From: Lotus japonicus
Taxonomy: Eukaryota; Streptophyta; Magnoliopsida; Fabales; Fabaceae
Assembly: GCF_012489685.1 (NCBI RefSeq)
Contig: NC_080042.1
Location: 32,555,158 to 32,619,157 of the forward strand
DNA: 64,000 bases
Reading direction: 5' to 3'
Shown: positions 33,341-43,607 of the stretch, piece by piece
How positions within the stretch are numbered: the first letter of the stretch is position 1
Layout of the letters: each line of letters begins with the position of its first letter
Made by a program: the position numbers and the translations under genes
The notes under the pieces: generated by a model
The model's database searches: none
What the model saw: the letters and a program-made list of their open reading frames with translations, nothing else
What the model was told of the DNA's origin: nothing

Positions 33341-35821
33341 ATGAAAAAAATTTCAAAAAACTTACCCATTTCTTCCCTTGAACCCGCGAGCTTCCAAGAG
33401 AGGAGGAGGATTTTGATTTTCGCCAATTCTTGCCCGTTTGCTGCTCCGATCGTTGCTAATCGAAGACTTCGAGGTAGGATTACCATATCTCTCTTCTGAT
33501 CGTCGTTTCTGTCGACTTCTTCTATGTCTTTCTGTGCTCAAAGTTTTGAGCTTTTTGTAAAACTTTCCAAATAAGCTGATTTAAGTGTCTAAACTTATTC
33601 CCTGCATGCTTCTGAGCGTGTTTAGCGGATTACATTTTGCCGAATGTCGCCGAAATGCCGCGGGAGCCATTTCTGGGTAAAGTTTCGTTCTTTACGTTAA
33701 AAATTCACGACTTAGCTTAGTGCTAGTAGGATTAGTTGTCATAAACGTCGTTGTTGACGTCCCCATCCAATTTGTTTTCCGAAAATCCAGTTTTGAAATT
33801 CTGAGCTGAAAATAATGACCAAAATACCCCTGCGACAATTTTTGATCCGAAAATTTTTCTTAGCTTAGAACCGTCTTAGTTACGGCTAATGATAACCTAG
33901 GAACCAAGTTTGATCGAAGAAAAATCGACCCACCTATTTATGAAAAGTGGCCGAGAGCTCCATCAAGGGGGGAGGAAATTTCGTTTTTCGAAAACTTGTC
34001 TTAACGCGTTAGATTGTCGTACTTCGGAGTTTGTAATGTTTCGTGTAATCCTAGTGCGTAGTGTTTGCTGAGTTTCTGACTCATTGTGCTTGATTTCTGT
34101 GAATTTGTCCTAAGGTTCGTTTGAAGAACTTTGTGAAGTTCAAGAGGAGGATTGTGAAGGAAACTTGGAAGAACACCCTGGAAAACCAACAGGTGAGGGC
34201 TACTCACTGAATAGTAGATAATGATTTTGGTGTCGACGAATTCGACTTGATTTACTGTTTATGCACTTGATTGTGTTTGACTGGGAAAAACGTTTTCTGA
34301 GGCTACGGCTGACAATTGATAATCTTTTATTGCTTGATTGTTGTTGAGGTTGATTCACATGCTAAATGCAACCTGGTTAATCTAGGATGTGTGATATTTT
34401 CCCTATATGCTAAGTGCTAAATGGTTACTCCTCAATGTGTTGATATATGTGCCATGACTGTTGGATTGTACTGTTTTGAATATGCAAGTACACATATATT
34501 TGTTATTCGGCAGAGTGAGGATAACGGGATGTTATGCCAGACTTTATTGTGAGTTTTTGAGGAAGTTTGATGGGACGGACCGAGGTTCGGACCCTTGATA
34601 TTGTTTTGATGGATCGAGACCTTCTCTGGGAATTATTTGGGATCATGGGATCTTTTGAAACTTATAAGATTTGAGATAAAACTAAATGGGAGCTATTTCA
34701 CAAGGAAAATTCATAAGACATTAAACAACCTCTAAACCTTTGATTAATGATTACAAATTCAATTAAGAGCTTAAGACATGAATATTAGTTTTTGGAAAAT
34801 GAGAAGTGTCGCCGAGTCCAAGTTTGGGGAAACTTGATGAGTTTCCGAGTATGTTGATACTCTTTGCTCGAGAAGCAGTTTTGTTGTTCGACTATCTCAA
34901 GGATAAGTCAGGAAAATTAATAAGTTTATGAGTATGTTGATGCTCTTTCGCTCGATGAGCTGATTTGTTATTGGGCTATCTTGAAGATAAGCCGGGAAAC
35001 GGGTAGTTTCCCAGTACATTGGTACTTTTTGCTCGCTGAGCAGTTTTTGACCATCGGATGGAGATGAGTCGGATGATTCGAGAAATCATCATGAGATATT
35101 TTTATAATTAATTGTCTTTTGTCGCAGAATCGACATTTACCTTAGGGTATTCTTTTTAGAGACAATTAGTTAGCTAGAACACGTGACGACGTGACGAGTG
35201 AGGTCGGAGACGTTGTTTGGCTAACCACTTGCATTCATGCACTCATTGAGGTTAATACACGGTGGGATGCCGGACCTCGTTGGATTTCAAAAATGGTCAT
35301 AAGACCCGGATTTCCATGTAAGAACACTGCGGTGATTCTTGGTAGCAGACGGAAATGGCAGGCCTGCGGGTTTACTGCTGATCTGACTACACTTTGTTTG
35401 GTATAAGAGACACCCGAGCAGAAATGGTCCCACCGTGGCTGGTGTTAGGGCTGACTCGTTGGTGCCCATCCCTCCGGAATGAATCTTGTTCCTTTGCATA
35501 TGCATTTCATGCACCATTCATGTTGATTTAGTTATTGGATGTGTTTGCTACTTGTTATTGTTGTTTTGAGACATGTTAATTGCTTGCAACCGTTATTTAT
35601 TTATTTGGCAGGATATACAGTTTATAATGTTGTTATTCATAATTAAGCCTATGTGGCTACTACTTAATTTTTGCCTATTTGATGTACTATTATGTAATTC
35701 TTTGAGTTGACCCTTGCGCGTGCTACCTGTGTATGGGGGGCTATGTATGCTCTTTTTGTCAGATGATGTCGATGTCCGACTGGTTCGAGATGGTCGTCCC
35801 TACGGGGGGGACCAGATTTGA
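33341..35821 (+). CDS. Spliced LTR leader small protein, copy in the 3' LTR (predicted 89 aa)
   Basis: Exons are 33341-33473, 34115-34192 and 35763-35821, with the same splice sites, lengths and phases as the copy at 16970-19450. No base in the three exons appears to alter the frame. The element continues into copia A DNA at 36704, so a transcript from this LTR would read out into copia A sequence. Confidence 0.5.
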
Positions 35822-36215
35822 GTTGCTTGATACCGACACCCCGGGCTCTTGGGTGGTCGACCCCGCAGGTCACCGAGTCATTTACACGGGGCGAATAATG
35901 GAGGACCACGTGGACCGAATGGAGAACCTGACGCAAGGAGTCTTGAGACGCCACACGGTTAGCTTCAACCTACCACCAGGCGTGCATTGTGGCCCTGGAG
36001 TTGTGGTACCGCCACCTTCATCTGAGGACGAGGAGGACCCTTCAGAGGAGTTGCCTGTAGGAGGTGCTTCATCTAAGTCTAGCTCACCCACCGTCGCGGC
36101 TGCTGCTGGCTTGGGTTCGGGTACAGTACCCGTGGGACCCACTGCGAGGACCGATGCCGTCATTGACGTGATTGTCTTGGATTTAGATTCAGACGACGAT
36201 CATGGTGACGCGTAG
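35763..36215 (+). CDS. Second LTR reading frame with acidic tail, copy in the 3' LTR (151 aa)
   Basis: It matches the frame at 19392-19844 with very few changes (for example a serine codon TCT kept but the preceding GAG changed to AAG, near 36075). It keeps the V-I-V-L-D-L-D-S-D-D-D tail and the ATG directly at the predicted splice acceptor. The same caution applies: it may be an incidental open frame overlapping the last leader exon. Confidence 0.35.
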   Translation: MMSMSDWFEMVVPTGGTRFELLDTDTPGSWVVDPAGHRVIYTGRIMEDHVDRMENLTQGVLRRHTVSFNLPPGVHCGPGVVVPPPSSEDEEDPSEELPVGGASSKSSSPTVAAAAGLGSGTVPVGPTARTDAVIDVIVLDLDSDDDHGDA

Positions 36216-36703
36216 TTGGGAGTGGTGTGTAGTACTCCTATAGTCGGGATTAGGGTAGGAGTAGCGTCGTGGCTCTGATCTTCAGTTTTTCTCATTTTGG
36301 GGCAGGGTAGGTCCCCGACCTATAGCTTTTTGTGTGGTTCTCTTGACGGGAGTCACAGGGAGTTGGTCGGATTAGGAGGTCTTCGGGCTGTTTTGAGCTG
36401 ACCTACTTTCTTTTGGAGGACTGTATATCAGAATACTTACCTTATATTTTGTGTTGTACATATTTGCCGTCAGGCACTACTTTCCGTCACTGGAGGTTAC
36501 TCGTGACGTTGCTTACCGGTTACTGTGGGGAGTGTATATATATTGTATATTAGTCTTGTTTATGTTTCGTCGATACGTCTTTAAATTCGACAAGTCTTTC
36601 ATTTATTTAAAACAAATATCGAAAAAAAAAATATTCACGTTTTTTTCCTCTTTTATTTTTCTTTTGGTTACTAAAGTGACGCCACCGAAATCGGGGTGTT
36701 ACA

Positions 36704-36983
36704 TGGATCCCGCAGTGGCACCTCTCAGGGCTCCTCCCCTCTGATGCTACCTCACTCGCAGTACTTCCCGTACCAGCATTGGGGATGGGCTCCGCCTCCT
36801 TGGGCCATGCCTCCGTGCCCATATCCTACCTCTCAGTGGACTCATCCGTCTGCTCCTCCTCGGCAACCCGGCATTTTGGGTCAGCGTCCTCAGGCTTATG
36901 CTGCTTCGGCATCACCTGTGCCCACTGACATTGCCACTGCCATGCACACCATGACACTTGCTCCCCCGGATGGCACCTGGTAC
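36704..36983 (+). pseudogene. gag: Copia A gag, C-terminal part
   Basis: Reading resumes in the frame of 1448-2300. It gives a tryptophan/proline-rich segment (WGWAPPPWAMPPCPYPTSQW) and DIATAMHTMTLAPPDGTWY, which in plant copia elements directly precedes the protease DTGA site. The sequence breaks off there, at GGTAC|TGAGAAGG, and turns into chromovirus gag. Protease, the gag pre-integrase linker and the start of integrase up to about DLYPVTP are missing. Confidence 0.88.
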
Positions 36984-36984
36984 T

Positions 36985-37446
36985 GAGAAGGCCACCGAGG
37001 TGGAGCTGATGAAAAATAGAAGGATGAATAGAGCAGGAATTGGGGGACCGATGAGGTCGAGCTCCCAAGACAACTTGGGAAAAGGAAAGTTTCAGATAAA
37101 GAAGCCTTATCAGCGCCCTATGGGGGAAGGTTTTACCCTAGGACAGTACAAACCAATGACCATTGCTCCTGAAGGTGCAGGGAATCAAGCCGGCAACAAA
37201 AATGTGACATGTTTCCGGTGTGGGAAGACTGGGCACTTTGCTGACAAGTGCTCAACAACTGGACCAAGATGCTTTAATTGCAACCGAGTGGGGCATCTAG
37301 CCGTGGATTGTAAGGTGCCCAAGAGGAAGCCATCTGTTAACACTGCAAGGGGAAAACACCCTGCTGCAAGAGGAAGGGTTTACACCATGGACGGTGAGGG
37401 AGCTGAGGGGTTTGCTAGAGGAGAGCGCAAGAACGATGGTAACCTT
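36985..37446 (+). pseudogene. gag: Chromovirus gag fragment with two zinc knuckles
   Basis: The open part encodes ATEVELMKNRRMNRAGIGGP, a glycine/lysine-rich stretch, two C-x2-C-x4-H-x4-C knuckles (CFRCGKTGHFADKC near 37210 and CFNCNRVGHLAVDC near 37271) and ARGRVYTMDGEGAEG. All of this aligns with the gag C-terminus of the array copies. The protease site is destroyed: in place of the DSGA motif the frame reads SYSSI. It lacks the Retrotrans_gag domain. Confidence 0.85.
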
Positions 37447-38839
37447 CTAACCATTCTTTCTTATTCTAGTATAATACGCTTCATTACTCTCGTAGCGCAT
37501 GCAACACACCTAACTTACTTATACTGTTTGAGCTTTGACCTTATAGTTATTACACCTATTGAGACTTTATTTGACTTTACTCGTGTTTAAACTATAGAAG
37601 CACACGAGGTTTAGAATAACACGCCAAGCCTAGAGAGTAGTCTTGCACCGATGCGTTTAAAAGAAGCTAGAAGCTGAAGGATGAATCTCAGAGAGATTCC
37701 TTATGGATAGTATACGTATGATGTTGGGAGTGTGTAGTTCCGTAGCGGAATCGTTGAGGATTTAATATCAGGGTATTTGTGACTACTGGATGATAGGAAC
37801 TCATTGACTGTTCTAGTGGGTTTTTCTAAATTTCCACCATAGATGTATTAGGCCTGATCAACTTAATATTGAGGGGGTGATATTCGGAATCACAGCTGGC
37901 TATGGACTTTGATAGAAGGATTGGTAATATTAACTTGATTCGATTGAAGATTAGTTGAGTCTGGGAGGAAAAGTTCTCATTAGGTATTAGTTTTCTTGCG
38001 AAGGAGTTATAGTTTTAAGAAATGGATATTCATTTAAGAAGTATTGAAGAATTAAAGGCCATTAGAGGTCCAAACTTGGAAAAGGTTTAGGTTTTAAGTC
38101 TATTAATTCTTGTCATAAGTGTGTAGGACTCGAAGTTTGTCATAATTTGATTGGGAGATTAAGAAGTTTATCGACGAGATGGGGATCAAGTTACAAAAAG
38201 GAAAGTGTTAGTATTAAGATGAATACTTGAAGTTATCATATTTGGACAAGTTGCTTAGAGTCTAAGAGTGAATGGAACTTTGTTATGGATTTCGATGATG
38301 CATGCTAGGGTTAGCAAGTGGATTTTACTAAGTTGAATGAGAATCCTAGGGCTAAGGTTGACCTAGTGAGCTGAGACTCATGTACGCTTAAGATATTTAG
38401 TGGTGTTAGCGGTTACGATAAGAGTTAAATCTCGGAAGGTTGGAGGATCGGATGATAAAATGTCTAGTTAAGTCCATGGAGGCATAATTGTGATTTGATC
38501 TTCTAGGGGATGAGTTCCGATTTGTGCGAAGTGTTAGGGATTTTAGATAAGTGTAAAGTGGTTGGTGAATAAGTGAGAGTTGATTTTATGGGTTAAGTGA
38601 GGAAAGTTTGAGAAAGGAGATGATAATAATAGATTGTTAGATGATAAGATGAAGATTAGCTTATAAGTTGTTGATAAATTGATGTTAAAGGGGATAGTTC
38701 GTCTAGGGGTTATAAAGCGATCGAGTTAAGTTTTGGATCATGAGTGAAGAATACGAGGACAAGTTGAACATTCACTCTGGAATGGCAGAGGTATACCGAG
38801 TTTAAGCAGAATTTCAGACGAACGAAAGTAAAGGAACAA
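37447..38839 (+). pseudogene. Decayed pol region of the second chromovirus
   Basis: About 1.4 kb lies between the gag fragment and the integrase end, with stops in all frames and no reverse transcriptase motif that I can read. Short stretches such as GTGAAGAATACGAGGACAAG (near 38741) recall the integrase zinc region. From its position it must derive from pol with large deletions, since a full pol would need about 2.8 kb. Confidence 0.5.
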
Positions 38840-39115
38840 GTGGTTAAGGCTGTGCGATTGCACGGAATGCCAACCAATATTATTTCCAACGGAGACCCGA
38901 CGCAAGTGGTCGAGCCGGACAACATAGAGCTGAAAGATGATATGTCTTTTGAGACGCCGTCGGTAAGCATTGGGGCTAGAAGAGTGAAACAATCGAGGGG
39001 AAAGCAGAGTGCTTTAGTGAAAGTTATTTCGAACAAAGACACGGACGGTGCTATATGGGAGTTAGAGGAAAAGATCAAGGAATAATATCCGAAGCTTGTT
39101 ACTGAGCCCTAAGTT
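38840..39115 (+). pseudogene. Integrase fragment fused to chromodomain-like C-terminus
   Basis: AVRLHGMPTNIISNGDP corresponds to the integrase core around the second catalytic aspartate. It is followed at once by VVEPDNIELKDDMSFETPSV, the linker before the chromodomain-like end (VKVISNKDTDGAIWELEEK). Some 200 integrase codons between the two are deleted in frame. The usual end of the gene and the polypurine tract follow. Confidence 0.8.
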
Positions 39116-42100
39116 TCGAGGACGAAACTTTCTTTTTGGAGGGTAGTATTGTGAGATCCAAAATTTCAGTTATAGAATTAATTAATTAAATCCCTATCCA
39201 CGATTAGGTTTCGATGTATCGTGAAGGAAACCTGGACAAGTGTTTACTGAATTGAATAAATTTATGAAGGAGAAAGTTCAGGGAAAAACTAAGAATAGTA
39301 TTAAGTCGATATAAGTTATAGCGCGAGTCTTATTCGCTTACGCCTAGGGCAAGAGCGTTAGTAAACGATTAATTTACCCTTAAGAGCACTATAGAAACTA
39401 ATTCCAAAAATCTTCAGAGAAATGTTAGAAATTCTCTTAATCCTTTCTATGACAAGCGTTTCGATCCGAAACCCTAGAATGTACGAACGTCCGATTCCAA
39501 TTCTCGGAAGTTTGCCGAAACTGAATCTCTGATAGCTCAAGAACCTTAAAATAAACTGTTGATGAAGACTTTTTCTATTCGGAGCTTCAAACGAAGATTC
39601 CACATGCGTACACCCATTTCTTTCGATGTTTCTAACATTTCTTCAGAAGGAAGTTTTCTCATCTGACATCAATTGTAAAAAGTAGTTTTGCGGCATATTT
39701 TGAAGCAGACTGCGTCCAAGCCATTTTCTCACTTAAATGAACCTGGAACAAGTATCGACATTTTATTGAGATATACTTAACTCGATGCATAATATGACAA
39801 CTTCATATTTGTTCTAATCGTCTCACATATATTCTTTAGCTCAGTTTTTACTTATTTCTTTGTTATAGATCATTTTAATTTGCTCTAAATTTGCATTTTA
39901 TTGTTTCATAGAGATCCTCATAATATTTGGTATAATAATATATCATCTCTATATTTTTCTCTTAAACTTTATGAGGTAAATCTTCCAGTGTCTAAATTAA
40001 TCCATACCGGTTTACAAAATATCTTTACAAAATATCTCCCCTAAAATATCTATATCTCCATCCTTATCCTCGCTCACTCTCGACATCTCTCACCCACTCA
40101 TTTACTCACTCTCCCATTCTGATTTCAGTTCACTCTCTTCACTCCCATCTTCTTCTTTTTCTTTCCCTTCCGGCAGAAACAATTCAACACCATATGGTAC
40201 CATTACTCCTCCCTTTGGCAACACACACACACCATGTTCTTCCTATCACCAAGTTTCATTTATTTTCTCCTTCCTTCACGTCTTCCCTGCTGAAGATCAC
40301 CACTAATTATTTTATCAAGTCAAGATGCACCACTTCTTCTCATCAATCAATTTAACAAAGCAACCACTTTTTCTTTCTCGGTAACACAATCATCATCTCA
40401 TTACCAGCACCCATTTCTTCATCAAATATCACCACCATATTAATTTTCTACTAGCAAGAGTGCAAATGTGCCATTGCCTTGTCTACTTAATTAAATCAAG
40501 AAGAATCAGACTTGAGTTTTCACAATTGAAGAGGACAGGCCGAGAGCAAAGGGAGTAAGAGGATTCAAGCACAGTTTCTTCGTTTCTTGACAGATCGTCG
40601 CACTGACAGTTGCTACGCGTAGACCTCGAGGTATAGATGCTATTCCTTACTTCTGATCGTCAATTCTGTCGCTTTTCTCTATGTCTTTATGTGCTCAAAG
40701 TTTTGAGCTTTTTGTAAAACTGTCCAAATAACTTGATTTCAGTGTCTAAACTTATTGCCTACATGCCCAAGAGCATGAATATCCGGTCGTTTTATGCCGA
40801 ATCTCGCCGAATCATCGCGGAGCTTCAATTCTGTGAAAATACCCATTTTCTGACCAAAGCTTCGTTCTTTGGATTAAAAACTCTCGACTGAGCTCAGTGT
40901 CAGTAGGATTAGTTGTTATAAATGTCGTTAGGAACACGCTCATCAAATTTATTTCTCAAAATTCCGACTTTGAGTTTTCGGGCTAAAAACACTGACCAAA
41001 ATACCCGTGTTAGTTTTCGACCCGATAATTTTTCTGAGAGTTTCCCTGGCCTAGATATCGCCTAAGAATACCTAGGAATTAAATTAGATCGAAGAAAAAG
41101 TTCGGAAAACCCTATTTTGATAGTGGCCGAAACTTATTTGATATGGTACAGTGTCAAAAATAATTTTTTGGTCTGTAAGACCTGAGCTATAGCGTAGCTC
41201 TCTCCGTTGTCGAAATTTTGGCTCTGGTTTCGTGTCATTCTGAGTTCTATAGCTCGAGTTATGGACGTTTTAGCGAATAAAGTGTTTTTGTACAAAACTT
41301 GAATCGAGTCAAAACTCATCCATTCGGGGAAAGCCCTTCCATTCGTGCCTAAATGTTGTACTCTGAAGCTCCTTGAGCTTTGTCTAACGTTATTTAGTAT
41401 TGTTTCGATTGTACCGACTTATTTTGCTTGATTTTTGCTTTGTTTGCTCTAAGGTTCGTTTGTGGAAACCTTGGACTTGACTGAGCAAGCTTGTGAGTGT
41501 GACTTACATTGTGATTCTGGAGGAACTAGAGGTAAGGGCAACTTACACTGCTAGCTAATGCTTTAGGCGTCGATAATTTCGACTTGCTTATTTATGTTTC
41601 TTTATCGCTTTGACTGGAGAAAATGTTTTGAGGCTTTGGTCGTGTGAAACTAATATGAGGCGTGTGTCTCCTTTTTCTGAGGGGCTTTGGCCGTTTACTG
41701 GTTTCCGTCTTACTGCTTCCTAGTGGATAGGATAGGATTATGTTTTACCGCAATTACTTGATTCACATGCCATACTTGCTAAGTGATTAAATGGTTAATC
41801 TTAGGCTATGTGAATACTTGTGCACATTATTTTGGAACATGCAATTATTATTGGAATATGCTGACCATATGGTGCAATTTATATCGTTTATTCGTGGTAC
41901 CAAAATGTGAGGAATAACGGTTAGTTATGCCCCGTTGGTGGCGAATTCTTAAGGGTTTATCTCGACAAGACGAACTGAGGTTCAGACTCTTGTCTTCTTT
42001 TGTGGTTTCAAGACCTTCTCATGGGATTTTGGGGATATTGGGATCTTTTGAACTTATAGTTTTGGAAAGAAAATATTTTCATGAGAAATTCCATAATGCT

Positions 42101-42358
42101 TTAAACAACATTCAAACTCTTTTAATTAAATGTTAAGGATCTCAAATGAACTTCTAGGATTTGGATATTAGTTTTGGAAAATGAGAAGTGTCGCCGAATC
42201 GAAGTTTTGGGGAAGCTCATAAGTTTCTGAGTATGCTTATACTCTTTCGCTCGCTGAGCAGTTTTTGACCATCAAAATTTGATGAGTCAGGTGACTCAAG
42301 AAGTCATCAAGGGTGATTGCACTCTTTTTATAGTTATCTGCCTTTTGTCGCAGAATCG

Positions 42359-42459
42359 ATATATACCTTCGGGTACAGTATATGCCTTCGGGTACAGTAT
42401 ATGCCTTCGGGTACAGTATACAGTATATGCCTTCGGGTACAGTATATGCCTTCGGGTAC
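42359..42459 (+). repeat. 19-bp tandem repeat in the second leader intron
   Basis: About five units of ATGCCTTCGGGTACAGTAT follow each other. They lie shortly behind the conserved TTTGTCGCAGAATCGA, the same relative place near which the diverged solo LTR carries its 36-bp repeats. Confidence 0.85.
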
Positions 42460-42714
42460 CTCGGGCATTCGATGGGGGATATGATCGACCGTAAGGTTAG
42501 GATCGACCTGTTGATGTCAGGCATAGCGGAGGGAAAAGTCGACCCACAGGGTTAGGACTGATCAGGCTATGTCAAGGTTGTAAGTGACACCCGAGGGTTA
42601 TGGTCGACACAATGCCAGTGTTAGGACCGACTCGATCGTGCCCAGCCTACTTCTTCCGGAACCTTTTGAATTGACGTTGCATTGACATATCATGCACTCT
42701 AACTATATTTGTTG

Positions 42715-42800
42715 AGATCTTGATGATTTGATGTTGATAAACATCGTTATGTGTTTTGATGATTTAATGTTGATAAACATCGTTATGTGTTTTGATGATT
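42715..42800 (+). repeat. Two-unit 36-bp repeat
   Basis: TGTTGATAAACATCGTTATG recurs at a distance of about 36 bp, with TGTTTTGATGATT between the units. It is a local duplication in the LTR. Confidence 0.75.
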
Positions 42801-42875
42801 GAATTGTATTAGAGATTTGATAACATGCTATGTATAAACCTTAGGGTAGACAATGTAGAACTTATATGTATACAT

Positions 42876-42880
<5 letters not shown>

Positions 42881-42915
<35 letters not shown>
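42881..42915. repeat. (AT)n microsatellite
   Basis: An uninterrupted run of about 17 AT dinucleotides lies within the LTR of the second chromovirus. Confidence 0.95.
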
Positions 42916-42917
<2 letters not shown>

Positions 42918-43607
42918 CCTTATACTTTACCTGTTGTCTTGTATTCTCTATACTATATTCCGTAAGTTGACCCTTGCGCGTGCTACCTGTGTGTGGGGGG
43001 CTATGTATGCCCTTTTTGTCAGATGCCGTTGACGGAATGTTTCGTGATGCTTCGTCGTTCGGGGAGGACCCGGAGCGAAATGACTACTACTGAGCCTTCG
43101 GGGTGGACCCGGACTTCATGCAGGATCGGATGAGGGTCGATGTTAGGGGTGTAGTATATCGGGTGTCGTTGTCATAGCTCTGATTTTCATTTCTTATTTT
43201 GGGGCAGGGTAGGTCCCCGACTATTAGCTTTTTGTGTGGTTCTCTTCCATGAGGATCACAGGGAGTTTGTCGGACGTAGGAGGTCCTTTGGAGGCCGTTC
43301 TGGGCTGACTTACTTTCTTGGAGGACTGTATTTATAAGGTTATGACTTTGACTATGGGTCGCACTTATTTGCCTGCGGGCACCACTTTCAGTTACTTTCC
43401 GTCACTTGAGGACACTCGTGACGATGTTTTTAGTTGCAGCGAGGGCTGTACTTATATTGTATGTTAGTCGCTGTTAATCGCGATTGGGTTGAGTCTTTAT
43501 TTCGACAAGTCTTTTTATTTAAACAAAATGAAAAAAAAAATACCTGCTTTTCCGCTTTACTTGATTTTTGGTTACTAAAGTGACGCCACCGAAATCGGGG
43601 TGTTACA

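Larger units (their letters stand above)
2301..36703 (+). mobile_element. Tekay-type Ty3/gypsy chromovirus, partially duplicated in tandem (34.4 kb)
   Basis: The array begins TGTGAGACCC (2301) and ends GGTGTTACA (36703). The 5-bp target duplication TGGAT (2296-2300 and 36704-36708) flanks the array as a whole. Order: 5' LTR 2301-11605 with two solo LTRs inside, gag-pol copy 1 at 11819-16208, truncated LTR 16246-20068, Athila-like fragment 20069-27106, LTR remainder 27107-27976, gag-pol copy 2 at 28190-32579, 3' LTR 32617-36703. A chromodomain-like C-terminus, initiator-Met primer site and LTRs of about 4.1 kb point to the Tekay/Del chromoviruses. Positions 9404-20068 and 25776-36439 correspond at a constant 16,371-bp offset, apart from a 1-bp indel inside the Athila LTR. 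Confidence 0.92.
32617..36703 (+). repeat. 3' LTR of the chromovirus array (complete, 4087 bp)
   Basis: It starts TGTGAGACCC and ends GGTGTTACA, followed by the target duplication TGGAT. It contains the intact TATA box (33324-33333), the spliced leader frame (33341-35821) and the acidic frame (35763-36215). It is the only complete, uninterrupted LTR of this family in the window and the best reference copy. Confidence 0.93.
41454..43093 (+). pseudogene. LTR leader reading frame, third family (last two exons only)
   Basis: Exon 41454-41531 is 78 nt, exactly as in the two other families, between TCTAAG|G and TAGAG|GTAAGG. It encodes SFVETLDLTEQACECDL, in the frame and position of SFEELCEVQEEDCEGNL. 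The last exon (43023-43093) starts after TTTTTGTCAG and reads DAVDGMFRDASSFGED before a TGA. The region expected to hold exon 1 reads ...VATRRPR up to the donor CGAG|GTATAG (40632), with the right phase at the junction. A stop lies shortly upstream, and the sequence before it is replaced. Confidence 0.5.
36984..43607 (+). mobile_element. Second Tekay-type chromovirus remnant, 5'-truncated
   Basis: It starts inside gag (EKATEVELMKN), directly fused to copia A. A decayed pol region, a polypurine tract and one 4458-bp LTR ending GGTGTTACA follow, and copia A resumes at 43608. The 5' LTR, primer site and gag N-terminus are gone, as is a piece of copia A, so a deletion spans the left junction. No target duplication can be checked for this reason. 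It is clearly diverged from the array at 2301-36703. Confidence 0.85.
39150..43607 (+). repeat. 3' LTR of the second chromovirus (4458 bp)
   Basis: It starts TGTGAGATCC and ends GGTGTTACA. Most of it aligns with the array LTRs. The segment from about 39700 to 40560 does not; it replaces the region with the TATA box and first leader exon by AT- and CT-rich sequence. The second leader exon (41454-41531) and the last one (43023-43093) are present with their splice sites. It contains 19-bp, 36-bp and AT repeats. Confidence 0.88.
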
